Program-made: the position numbers and the translations under genes
Assembly: GCF_030651835.1 (NCBI RefSeq)
Contig: NZ_JAUSBX010000011.1
Coordinates: 1-64,000, forward strand
Reading direction: 5' to 3'
Source of the DNA: Methylicorpusculum sp.
GTDB taxonomy: Bacteria; Pseudomonadota; Gammaproteobacteria; Methylococcales; Methylomonadaceae
DNA: 64,000 bases
Notes under the pieces: generated by a model
What the model saw: only the letters and a program-made list of their open reading frames with translations
The model's database searches: none
Told to the model about the DNA's origin: nothing
Shown here: positions 56,458-64,000 of the stretch, piece after piece
How the letters are laid out: the number at the start of each line of letters is the position of its first letter
Numbering within the stretch: the first letter of the stretch is position 1

Positions 56458-58110
56458 ATGAAAAAAAGCATACTCTCATTCAGTCTCACACTCACCGTTT
56501 TCGTTGCATCTTGCGCAAACATAAAGTCTCCCGAATCACAGCAAGTTGCCAATTTTTTCTCGGAAGTAAACGAGTCGGCCACCTTAACACAAGAAGCTGA
56601 AATCAGGGCGCAGCAAACGAAGTTAGCCAACCTAACAAAGACTCAGGAGGCTGATAGGAATTTTGGGTACCAACGAGAGCGCCTGCCTGTGTTTGACGTT
56701 TCAGTGCATGGCGTAGATGCGCGCGAATTCTTTTTGGGTCTGGTCATTGATACCGAAGAAAACATGCTGGTTCATCCTGAGGTCACCGGAAATATTACGC
56801 TGGAATTAAAACACGTCAGCGTACCGCAAGTACTCGACGCGGTTCGAAAAGTCTATGGTTATGACTATAAAAAGAACGAAATATGTTATATGGTTTATCC
56901 TGCGACTTTGCAAACCAAAATTTTCAAAATCAACCGGCTGGATTTAGTCAGAGAAGGCCGATCCAATACCCGGGTTTCATCGGGGCAATTAGCCGACACC
57001 TCCGATACAGCGGCAACGGGAACCGACAGCTCCGCCAATGAAAATGGCCGAAGCATCGGCACCAATACCACGGGCAGCTCCATCAACACCAAAACCGATA
57101 CGGACTTTTGGTCTGAATTGGACATGGCTTTACAATCGATTCTCTCGGTAGACAAGCAAGCCACAACGGTCATCAACCGGCAATCCGGCACTATTGTGGT
57201 AAGAGCCAAGCCTATGCAATTGCGTGAAATCGAGGATTTTATCAGCATGACCCAAGCCCAAATTAGCCGTCAGGTTGTCCTGGAGGCGAAAATTCTGGAA
57301 ATCATTCTGGATGAAGCCCATCAAACCGGCGTCAGTTGGGAAAGCATTGTCAGGGAGGGTATTGACAAAGCACCGTTGGTCACGGGTAATCCACTGGGCG
57401 CATTAAGTAAGGCTGGAGAAGTATTTGATGTTTTTACTATCGGCGCTACGGCAGGCGACTTCAGCGCGTTTGTGGAATTGCTGGAAAGCCAGGGCAAAGC
57501 CAACATTTTATCGAGCCCTCGCATTTCGACGCTCAACAATCAAAAAGCCATCATTAAAGTGGGTCAGGATGAGTTCTTTATCACCGATGTCTCATCGACC
57601 AACTCGACGTTGGCCAATGCGCCCAGCCAGGCGTCCAACACCATTACTCAGGACATCACCTGGACGCCGTTTTTTTCCGGTATTGTTCTGGACGTAACGC
57701 CGCAAATCGATGACGACGAGGATATTACCCTGCATATCCATCCGTCTATCACCCGAGTGGTGGAGCAAACGAAAACATTTATTATTAACGCTCAAGAAGG
57801 TCAGATTCCTCTGGCTCTAAATACAGTCAGAGAATCAGATAGCGTCGTTAAAGCCCGAAATGGCCAGATCATCGTTTTGGGCGGACTGATGCAGGAAACG
57901 ATTGAAGAAGATAAAGAGGGTGGTGCCGGTTTGGCCCGGATTCCTTATCTGGGCAATTTGTTCAGAATCAACAAAGGTAAAACGCAAAAAACCGAACTGA
58001 TCATTTTGCTAAAACCCACTATCATTAAAACACAAAGCGACTGGCAATCCGATCTGACTCCCAGTCAACAGCGTTTCGAACAACTTAATTCGAAACAATT
58101 ATGGAAGTAA
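56458..58110 (+). CDS. mshL: MshL, MSHA-type secretin
   Basis: 550 residues. A lipoprotein signal with lipobox VASC (Cys19 of MKKSILSFSLTLTVFVASC) targets the outer membrane. N-domains (about 70-270: VDAREFFLGLVIDTEENMLVHPEVTGNITLELKHVSV) include a Ser/Thr/Asn-rich linker near 190-215. The secretin domain (about 320-540) has ILSSPRISTLNNQKAIIKVG and VVKARNGQIIVLGGLMQE. It forms the gated pore through which the pilus passes. Directly upstream of mshE, with mshM and mshN absent. Confidence 0.94.
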   Translation: MKKSILSFSLTLTVFVASCANIKSPESQQVANFFSEVNESATLTQEAEIRAQQTKLANLTKTQEADRNFGYQRERLPVFDVSVHGVDAREFFLGLVIDTEENMLVHPEVTGNITLELKHVSVPQVLDAVRKVYGYDYKKNEICYMVYPATLQTKIFKINRLDLVREGRSNTRVSSGQLADTSDTAATGTDSSANENGRSIGTNTTGSSINTKTDTDFWSELDMALQSILSVDKQATTVINRQSGTIVVRAKPMQLREIEDFISMTQAQISRQVVLEAKILEIILDEAHQTGVSWESIVREGIDKAPLVTGNPLGALSKAGEVFDVFTIGATAGDFSAFVELLESQGKANILSSPRISTLNNQKAIIKVGQDEFFITDVSSTNSTLANAPSQASNTITQDITWTPFFSGIVLDVTPQIDDDEDITLHIHPSITRVVEQTKTFIINAQEGQIPLALNTVRESDSVVKARNGQIIVLGGLMQETIEEDKEGGAGLARIPYLGNLFRINKGKTQKTELIILLKPTIIKTQSDWQSDLTPSQQRFEQLNSKQLWK

Positions 58111-58132
58111 TCGAACTCCGGATAGTGATTCT

Positions 58133-59824
58133 ATGGATCTGAAAAAAAAAATCCGTATTGGTGATTTACTGGTCCAGAACCGGATCATCAGCCATGAACA
58201 ATTATTGACCGCACTGGCCGAGCAGAAAAAAACCGGCCGGAAAATTGGCCGGACGCTCATCGATTTGAATTTTATTAAAGAAATCGAATTGCTCAATTTC
58301 CTGTCACGACAACTGCAAATTCCGTTTTTAAATATTTCTCAATACCCCCGCAAAGCCGAAGTCGTCAAACAGTTGCCCGAAAGTCTGGCGCGTCGTTTCC
58401 GGGTCATGCTGCTGGAGGACAATGACAACGATGTGTTGCTGGCAATGGCAGACCCTACCGATCTATTGGGCCTGGATGAACTATCCCGTATCCTGCAAAA
58501 ATCCATTCGCGTTGCCGTCGTCAAAGAATCGGATTTATTGACTGCAATCGATCAGTCGTACCGTCACACCGATGAAATCTCCAATCTGGCCGAGCAACTT
58601 CAGGAAGAAATCAGCGCCAATGATGTGGATTTGGGTCATTTGCTTGCAAGCAATGAAGTCACCGATGCGCCGGTAGTCAAATTACTGCAATCATTATTTG
58701 AAGATGCCGTCAAAGCCAATGCTTCGGATATCCATATCGAACCCGACGAAAGCGTTTTGCGGATAAGACAGCGAGTTGATGGCGTTCTGATTGAACAAAT
58801 ACTCAATGAAATCAGCATTGCTCCGGCAGTAGCGGTAAGGCTCAAGTTGATGGCCGGGCTTAATATCTCTGAAAAGCGTTTGCCCCAGGACGGACGGTTC
58901 AATGTCAGAGTCAAAGGACGCACCCTTGATGTCAGATTATCAACTTTGCCGATACAACACGGTGAATCCATCGTCATGCGCCTGCTAGACCATTCTCAGG
59001 GTTTGTTAAGCCTAGATACGCTGGGCATTCCTGCCGGCATACTCAATACCTTTAGACGACATATTAAAAGTCCGCATGGACTGATTCTGGTGACCGGCCC
59101 TACCGGCAGCGGTAAAACAACCACGCTTTATGCGGCACTTAATGAAATCAATGATCCGCACACCAAAATCATTACCGCAGAGGATCCGATTGAATACAGC
59201 CTCCCCCGTATCAATCAAACCCAGGTCAATGCCAAAGTCGGACTGACATTTGCAGGCATCCTGCGTTCGGCACTCAGGCAAGACCCCGACATCATTTTAG
59301 TGGGTGAAATGCGGGACACCGAAACTGCTGATATAGCCATTCGCGCCTCGATTACCGGTCATTTGGTATTCTCTACGCTGCACACCAACGGCGCGCTAGA
59401 AACAGCGACACGCTTGATGGATATGGGCGTGGAAGGCTACATACTCGCCAGCTCCTTGCGCGTCATTATGGCGCAACGGTTGGTCAGAAGAATCTGCGAG
59501 CATTGCGCTGAACCGTCGACACCGGAACCCGGCCAACAGATTTGGCTAGACCGAATGAACTTTCCCAAGATCGGCTTTAAACAAGGAAGCGGCTGCCCTC
59601 ATTGCAATAATACCGGTTATAAAGGCCGCATTGGCGTTTATGAACTACTGGAACTCAATGCGTTGACCCTGGATGCCTTGCGGAGAAACGATTCCGCTGC
59701 ATTCACTCGCGATGCGCTCGAAACGCCCGGCTTCAAACGCTTCTCGCATTGTGCCCTCGAGTACGCAATACAGGGACTGACGTCCTTATCCGAAGTACTG
59801 CGTATCGCAGGCGAGTTGGATTGA
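58133..59824 (+). CDS. mshE: MshE, extension ATPase of the MSHA pilus
   Basis: 563 residues. The N-terminal MshEN domain (about 1-150: IRIGDLLVQNRIISHEQLLTAL and similar repeats) is the c-di-GMP-binding module of MshE/PilB-type ATPases. The GspE core has Walker A GPTGSGKTT, an Asp box, Walker B IILVGEMRD and a His box, followed by the four-Cys zinc motif CEHC...CPHC near 455-500. Powers pilus assembly. c-di-GMP control of the pilus is plausible and fits the GGDEF-EAL protein in the window (inference). Spaced 2 bp from mshG. Confidence 0.94.
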   Translation: MDLKKKIRIGDLLVQNRIISHEQLLTALAEQKKTGRKIGRTLIDLNFIKEIELLNFLSRQLQIPFLNISQYPRKAEVVKQLPESLARRFRVMLLEDNDNDVLLAMADPTDLLGLDELSRILQKSIRVAVVKESDLLTAIDQSYRHTDEISNLAEQLQEEISANDVDLGHLLASNEVTDAPVVKLLQSLFEDAVKANASDIHIEPDESVLRIRQRVDGVLIEQILNEISIAPAVAVRLKLMAGLNISEKRLPQDGRFNVRVKGRTLDVRLSTLPIQHGESIVMRLLDHSQGLLSLDTLGIPAGILNTFRRHIKSPHGLILVTGPTGSGKTTTLYAALNEINDPHTKIITAEDPIEYSLPRINQTQVNAKVGLTFAGILRSALRQDPDIILVGEMRDTETADIAIRASITGHLVFSTLHTNGALETATRLMDMGVEGYILASSLRVIMAQRLVRRICEHCAEPSTPEPGQQIWLDRMNFPKIGFKQGSGCPHCNNTGYKGRIGVYELLELNALTLDALRRNDSAAFTRDALETPGFKRFSHCALEYAIQGLTSLSEVLRIAGELD

Positions 59825-59825
59825 C

Positions 59826-61046
59826 ATGGCACACTTCAAATATAAAACCCGCAACCCGTCCGGTCAGCTACTTGAAGGCGTAATCGATGCCGACACCCCT
59901 CAAATAGCCGCTCAAATGTTGGCCAACCGAGGATTAATCCCGATTTCCATCCAGCCCACGCTGATTAATACCGATGTCATGGAGCAATTTTATCGTTGGC
60001 AAGCACTTAGAAGTCTGAATTTGACCGATCTGATTTTGTTCAGCCGTCAAATGTATAGCCTGACCAAAGCAGGCGTCCCGCTGATAAGGTCCTTGCGTAG
60101 CCTTTCCGAATCGACCCGCAACAAAGCGCTGACTGAAGCGCTTAAAAATATTTCGAAGCGGCTTGAGTCCGGCTCATCGCTGAGTCAGGCCATGATGCAA
60201 CAAGGCAAGATTTTCTCGCCACTGTATGTCAGTATTATTAATGTCGGTGAAACCACGGGCGGACTGGATCAGGCTTTTGCTCAACTGGCATATTATCTTG
60301 AACGGGAAAAAGAAACCCAATCACGCATCAAATCCGCATTCCGCTATCCATCGATGGTTTTATCGGCAATCGGTATTGCTTTAATGATGGTCAATATTTA
60401 TGTAATACCGTCTTTTAAAAGTGTATTTGAAAAAGCACATTCTGACTTACCCTGGCAAACTGAATTGCTTATCACTATTTCCGATTACTCCGTTGCCTAT
60501 TGGCCGCATATTGGCGTTGGCCTGATCGGCCTATTCTGGCTTGTGACCAGTTTCATCAACACGCCGTCTGGAAGACTGCTCTGGGATAGAATGCTTTTGC
60601 GCATTCCGATCATCGGCAGCATTGTAGAGCGAGCGACGATGGAACGCTTCTCACGGTCTTTTGCCATGATTCTGCATTCAGGTGTGCCTTTAATCCAGGG
60701 CATCATGATGGTATCGGATGCGATCGGCAACACCTATGTGGGCTCCAAATTAGCCAAGATGCGCATCGGCATTGAAAAAGGCGACTCCATCAGCCGGATG
60801 GCCAGAAGCACTCAGCTCTTTCCCAGTCTGGTACTGCAGATGATCATGGTGGGCGAGGAAACCGGCAATATCAGCGACATGCTTGTCGAAGTGGCCGATT
60901 TTTATGAATTGGAAATCGATGCCGAGTTGAAAAATCTGGCTACCTCGATTGAACCGATTCTTATCGTGATTATCGGTATGATGGTGCTGGTCCTGGCCTT
61001 AGGCATATTCTTGCCGATGTGGAATCTTTCCAGTGCCATGCATTGA
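59826..61046 (+). CDS. mshG: MshG, inner-membrane platform protein (GspF/PilC family)
   Basis: 406 residues. The N-terminal AHFKYKTRNPSGQLLEGVIDAD is typical, then two T2SSF domains (about 70-190 and 275-395), each with helical hairpins, and three membrane helices, e.g. LIVIIGMMVLVLALGIFLPMW at the end. It works with MshE to build the pilus. Last gene of the plus-strand operon; 111 bp without a clear terminator separate it from the convergent mshP. Confidence 0.95.
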   Translation: MAHFKYKTRNPSGQLLEGVIDADTPQIAAQMLANRGLIPISIQPTLINTDVMEQFYRWQALRSLNLTDLILFSRQMYSLTKAGVPLIRSLRSLSESTRNKALTEALKNISKRLESGSSLSQAMMQQGKIFSPLYVSIINVGETTGGLDQAFAQLAYYLEREKETQSRIKSAFRYPSMVLSAIGIALMMVNIYVIPSFKSVFEKAHSDLPWQTELLITISDYSVAYWPHIGVGLIGLFWLVTSFINTPSGRLLWDRMLLRIPIIGSIVERATMERFSRSFAMILHSGVPLIQGIMMVSDAIGNTYVGSKLAKMRIGIEKGDSISRMARSTQLFPSLVLQMIMVGEETGNISDMLVEVADFYELEIDAELKNLATSIEPILIVIIGMMVLVLALGIFLPMWNLSSAMH

Positions 61047-61157
61047 CGCGAGATTGCATAGAAACCAGCATACTTCGGCTTCCACCAAAAATTCAAGGCG
61101 ACTGTCTGAGTTCCTTCGTGCAGGGCTGATCTAAGCTGCTCAACTGATTTTTTAGAA

Positions 61158-61562
61158 TCATTCGCCCATCACAATAGATACGGCCAATTCCCGTGCGGCA
61201 TAATCAGGACTTTGATAGCTCCCGTATTCACTGAGCGCATTTAGCTGATACACGACAGGTTTGGTCTCTCCCTCACTAAAACTGCGACTGCTGCAGCGGA
61301 TGCTGACGGTAAATCCCGGCATCTCTTCGAAAGATAAAGGCGACTGGGCGATAATCGCTTTGCAGTCACCGCTGTTGAGCAAGCGGGCCACCGACCAGCC
61401 CAGTCCGGCGCGAGCAGCTTGATAGGCTCGAGCACTCTGTAAGGCATGCAAGACCGTGGCATGCTGGACACTGGACATCCTCGCCATATAACCTGCCAGT
61501 AAGCCCAGCACCACCAGGATAAAAACGGCCATGACCAGGGAAAATCCTGTTTGCCTTTTCAT
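61158..61562 (-). CDS. mshP: MshP-like pilin-related protein
   Basis: 134 residues. MKRQTGFSLVMAVFILVVLGLLAGYMARMS is a type IV prepilin-like signal (G-FSLVM) with a hydrophobic stretch, and the rest (QHATVLHALQSARAYQAARAGLGWSVARLL, two Cys at DCK and IRCSS) resembles MshP and PilX-type minor pilins. Overlaps mshO by 4 bp. In Vibrio mshQ follows; here the operon ends with mshP. Confidence 0.85.
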   Translation of the reverse strand: MKRQTGFSLVMAVFILVVLGLLAGYMARMSSVQHATVLHALQSARAYQAARAGLGWSVARLLNSGDCKAIIAQSPLSFEEMPGFTVSIRCSSRSFSEGETKPVVYQLNALSEYGSYQSPDYAARELAVSIVMGE

Positions 61563-62392
61563 GGCACATTATCAACATGAATTTGTTGCACTAACTGGAT
61601 TGCTTCATCGGAATGCTTTCCCAGCGTCAGGCTCAACGAAACGAGTCCCGAACGGGTCGCCGAAGCTTCAGCATAGCTAAACCGGCAATGACGGACCTGA
61701 TTGGATAGCTGATTCCCTGTTGTTTTTTTAGGTGGACTCAGCAGTGTTGCATTGATCGGATACCCGGAGTACCTGAGCAATTGCCCGCTTTTGAGATCGC
61801 AGCGATACTGGATTGGCGTATCGACAATAAAAAAGCGCTGTTGGGGCGAGCGCAAGGGAAAAATCAGCAGATCAAACTTGATAATCCCTGACTTGCCGGA
61901 ATTTTGAACTGTGGTTCGATTACTTCCCGTATAGGCATCGCCTTCCCCGTAACCCAGATTATAAATAACGAGACTTTGCCCCGACGTGGCTTGAGGGTTG
62001 AATTGATTCAACTCATTCATTACCTCAAAACAATCATCGACGCCGGTAAAATCCAAAACGTCATCCGCCGGGTTTTCAGCACACAGTCCCGCTCCGGATG
62101 TTGCCGATATGTCAGGCCTATCCCGGTAACGACCGCCGTCCAGGGTATGCAGCATTTCCAGCGTAAGGCCATCGTTTGAAATCCTGATACTGTTCGGTAA
62201 GGCTCTGCGGATATCCCTTTGCATTCTTCGCAAGGCCAGTTCGGCATTGTCGGTCAGTGAAGCACGGTTTTCCATAGTCAAATAAGCTTTGACCGGTTTT
62301 GTAATGACATCGCCGCTTACCGCCACCAGAATACCGATGATGACCATCACCAGGATCAGTTCAACCAAGGTAAAGCCTTGAGTTTTACGCAT
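61559..62392 (-). CDS. mshO: MshO-like minor pilin
   Basis: About 277 residues from ATG 62392 (MRKTQGFTLVELILVMVIIGILVAV, prepilin cleavage at G-F), chosen over a TTG two codons upstream. The large C-terminal domain holds a CAENPADDVLDFTGVDDCF pair of cysteines and the pattern FRYAEA... near the end. Prepilin of the PilW/MshO type, part of the pilus tip or initiation complex. Its stop overlaps the mshP start. Confidence 0.88.
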   Translation of the reverse strand: MRKTQGFTLVELILVMVIIGILVAVSGDVITKPVKAYLTMENRASLTDNAELALRRMQRDIRRALPNSIRISNDGLTLEMLHTLDGGRYRDRPDISATSGAGLCAENPADDVLDFTGVDDCFEVMNELNQFNPQATSGQSLVIYNLGYGEGDAYTGSNRTTVQNSGKSGIIKFDLLIFPLRSPQQRFFIVDTPIQYRCDLKSGQLLRYSGYPINATLLSPPKKTTGNQLSNQVRHCRFSYAEASATRSGLVSLSLTLGKHSDEAIQLVQQIHVDNVP

Positions 62393-62394
62393 CG

Positions 62395-62850
62395 TCAAAA
62401 AGCCATCCGATAGCCTATTAATTCAATCGAGTCGGCCCCGGTTGATGCCACGGTCACCTTGATTCTTTTTGCCGAGACACCATCGACCAGGGTTATTGGA
62501 GCAGAAACGGAGACGGAAACGGTATAGCGAGACAAGTTGGCATCGTCCTGTCCCTGCCGATTTTGTACACCGTTATCGGTGAGTCCATTGTAGTCATCGA
62601 CATCATCGAAGGTTGAGCGGGTTTCTCCAGCTTCATTGCCGTCAGGATCGGCATAAGCCTGCAAGATGATTTCTTCAAGATAGGCTTCAGCAACAGCAAT
62701 TGCCTGATGCTGCACCATCGGATCGCTACTATGACGGATGGTAAAAGTCATGGCGCTGAACAAGCCTGTTATGGCAATGCTGATAATCACCATAGATAGA
62801 ATCAATTCGATCAACGTGACACCGGTTTGGGCTTCAGGATGAACTGTCAT
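62395..62850 (-). CDS. mshD: MshD-like minor pilin
   Basis: About 151 residues from ATG 62850 (MTVHPEAQTGVTLIELILSMVIISIAITGLF); a TTG two codons earlier is the alternative. The prepilin leader ends TG with V where F is usual, followed by TLIELIL. The C-terminus ISVKR...ASTGADSIELIGYRMAF-like beta strands resemble PilV/MshD minor pilins. Overlaps mshC by about 17 bp. Confidence 0.85.
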   Translation of the reverse strand: MTVHPEAQTGVTLIELILSMVIISIAITGLFSAMTFTIRHSSDPMVQHQAIAVAEAYLEEIILQAYADPDGNEAGETRSTFDDVDDYNGLTDNGVQNRQGQDDANLSRYTVSVSVSAPITLVDGVSAKRIKVTVASTGADSIELIGYRMAF

Positions 62851-63397
62851 AAACAAAACCGGTATCGGAGACGATTGTCATTTTTTTCCGGCCTAATTTT
62901 ATCTCGATACTGTTTGAGGCCTGACCCAACGCATTGAAATAAATAACGGCATCAGTGATAGTAATACCGGGTTGAATGCCGGTATAGCTTTGCCCACTAC
63001 TGCCCGGATGAAAAACAGTCTGCGTGAAATGGGATGAATCAGTCGAACGGCATTGACTTCTATCGCCTGCATCAGGCCTATGCAGTGCGTACTGATTGTT
63101 GGCGATACTGACTTGCACATTGCAAGCCGTGGCAATGGCCAATTTCTGTGCGTAACGAAATGCTCCAAGGGTATCGTCAAAAAAAGCCTTCTCCTGGTAT
63201 TCATTCAACTGAAAAAAACGAGGGATTACATTCAAAGACAGTATGCTCATAATAACCAGCGTCATTATGAGTTCAACCAGCGAGAAGCCTGCTTGAAAGG
63301 ATAATTTAGCCGATAATTCACAAGATCCGGATACCTTGAGCGAAACAGCCGCCGGCTTCCGGCTAATTGACTCTATGGCAGGCACTGTCAACGTCAA
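62834..63397 (-). CDS. mshC: MshC-like minor pilin with long leader
   Basis: 187 residues if TTG 63397 is the start. The prepilin motif AG-FSLVELIMTLVIMSILSLNVIP then lies after a leader of about 37 residues, much longer than the usual 6-15; no ATG, GTG or TTG codon lies closer to the motif than GTG 63385 (33-residue leader). The mature part has a GspH-like pattern, AFRYAQKLAIATACNVQVSIANNQYALH, and ends with a beta sandwich. Either the long leader is real or the 5' end has changed. Follows the major pilin by 25 bp. Confidence 0.82.
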   Translation of the reverse strand: MTLTVPAIESISRKPAAVSLKVSGSCELSAKLSFQAGFSLVELIMTLVIMSILSLNVIPRFFQLNEYQEKAFFDDTLGAFRYAQKLAIATACNVQVSIANNQYALHRPDAGDRSQCRSTDSSHFTQTVFHPGSSGQSYTGIQPGITITDAVIYFNALGQASNSIEIKLGRKKMTIVSDTGFVYDSSS

Positions 63398-63422
63398 CCA
63401 TACCTATGATTTACAGACAGAA

Positions 63423-63893
63423 TCAAGAACAATCCAAGCCGTCTGCTAATGATGCCGATGCGGGTGTAACTGCCGTCGTATCTTTCGCTATGCTCGCCGC
63501 GGTATAGATGACATTGCATTTGTCGTTTGATGCAGGACCTGAGGTAAAGCCAATAAGAACACCGTCTTTAATAAATGTTAAATCACCTGTTAAAGAGATA
63601 GCTGCTTGAATACCGTCTGCTGTCGCTGCCGGATAGCCATAAACCATGGCAATTGACTGACCTTCCAGTTCAATTTTACCTTCCTTAGCGGTTTGAGCTT
63701 TCAACAATGCCTGCGAATGCGCAATCGCAATGGCTGAATTGACTGCCCCCAATGCGGCTTTAAGCGCAGATTCTCTGGCATCACGCTGCATATCGGCAAA
63801 TTTGGGCAGTGCCGTTGCAGCCAAAATACCCAAAATAACGATAACCAGCACCAACTCTATTAGAGTGAACCCTTTTTGATGATTAATACTCAC
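63423..63893 (-). CDS. mshA: MshA-like major type IV pilin
   Basis: 156 residues. MSINHQKG-FTLIELVLVIVILGILAATALPKF is a classic prepilin leader: 8 residues, Phe1 and Glu5 after cleavage by prepilin peptidase. The C-terminal domain has two cysteines (DKCN near 128 and LDCS at the end) that should form the D-region disulfide of MSHA pilins. First gene of the pilin operon, read away from the window end; about 107 bp of upstream DNA are visible (63894-64000), with no clear promoter identified. Confidence 0.92.
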   Translation of the reverse strand: MSINHQKGFTLIELVLVIVILGILAATALPKFADMQRDARESALKAALGAVNSAIAIAHSQALLKAQTAKEGKIELEGQSIAMVYGYPAATADGIQAAISLTGDLTFIKDGVLIGFTSGPASNDKCNVIYTAASIAKDTTAVTPASASLADGLDCS

Positions 63894-64000
63894 ATTGACA
63901 CCTGTAAATTGAATTAAACCTCTAACGGCGATTAAATTGCCTATACTTCAGAACCAATAGTAGAACACTCTCAGCCTAATTCAACTGAGTTTAAATAATT

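Overview
The window looks like the chromosome of a gammaproteobacterium of about 45-48 % GC. The gene set (NAD-linked formate dehydrogenase, MSHA-type pilus, PHK-like GH15 protein plus glucokinase, many dispersed MITE-like repeats) would fit a type I methanotroph of the Methylobacter/Methylomonas kind. That placement is inference: no methane-oxidation gene lies in the window.

Layout. 1-3000: the 3' end of nirD, an SDR protein lacking the catalytic Tyr, a MITE copy, an unknown membrane protein and a host-attachment-family protein. 3200-10550: the formate dehydrogenase operon fdsG-fdsB-fdsA-fdhD-fdsD (minus strand) and a divergent HTH/PBP-like regulator, with candidate operators between them. 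10600-18000: a YheT-type hydrolase, a small membrane protein and a 1955-residue CBS/PAS/GAF hybrid histidine kinase. 18600-23200: a stand-alone EF-G paralog, a QEGLA-motif (DUF1704) protein and an MlaC-like protein. 23300-29240: a LEA14-like lipoprotein, the corC-ybeY-ybeZ-miaB cluster, a CsiV-like protein and CorA. 29520-35260: glucokinase with a GH15/phosphorylase-kinase-like protein, then two unknown envelope proteins. 35500-41500: an AXE1-type esterase, a type I secretion HlyD/HlyB pair and an HDOD protein. 41650-49200: a periplasmic GH3 glucosidase with a sugar permease, an unknown exported protein and a periplasmic-sensor GGDEF-EAL protein. 49580-53670: thiC under a TPP riboswitch, and a Pit phosphate transporter. 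53900-64000: an MSHA-type pilus locus in two convergent operons, the assembly machine mshI-(pilN-like)-J-K-L-E-G on plus and the pilins mshA-C-D-O-P on minus.

How the parts relate. The formate dehydrogenase would give NADH from formate in the cytoplasm. Glucokinase with the GH15-like protein points to glucan turnover. GH3 with the FHS permease is a small beta-glucoside uptake module. The kinase, the GGDEF-EAL protein and the HDOD protein are signalling proteins, and the type IV pilus is a plausible but unproven output of c-di-GMP. The most notable non-coding finding is a MITE family: three full copies, each with 18-bp terminal inverted repeats and a perfect 9-bp target duplication, plus three decayed copies. 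No transposase, CRISPR array, tRNA or rRNA gene was seen.
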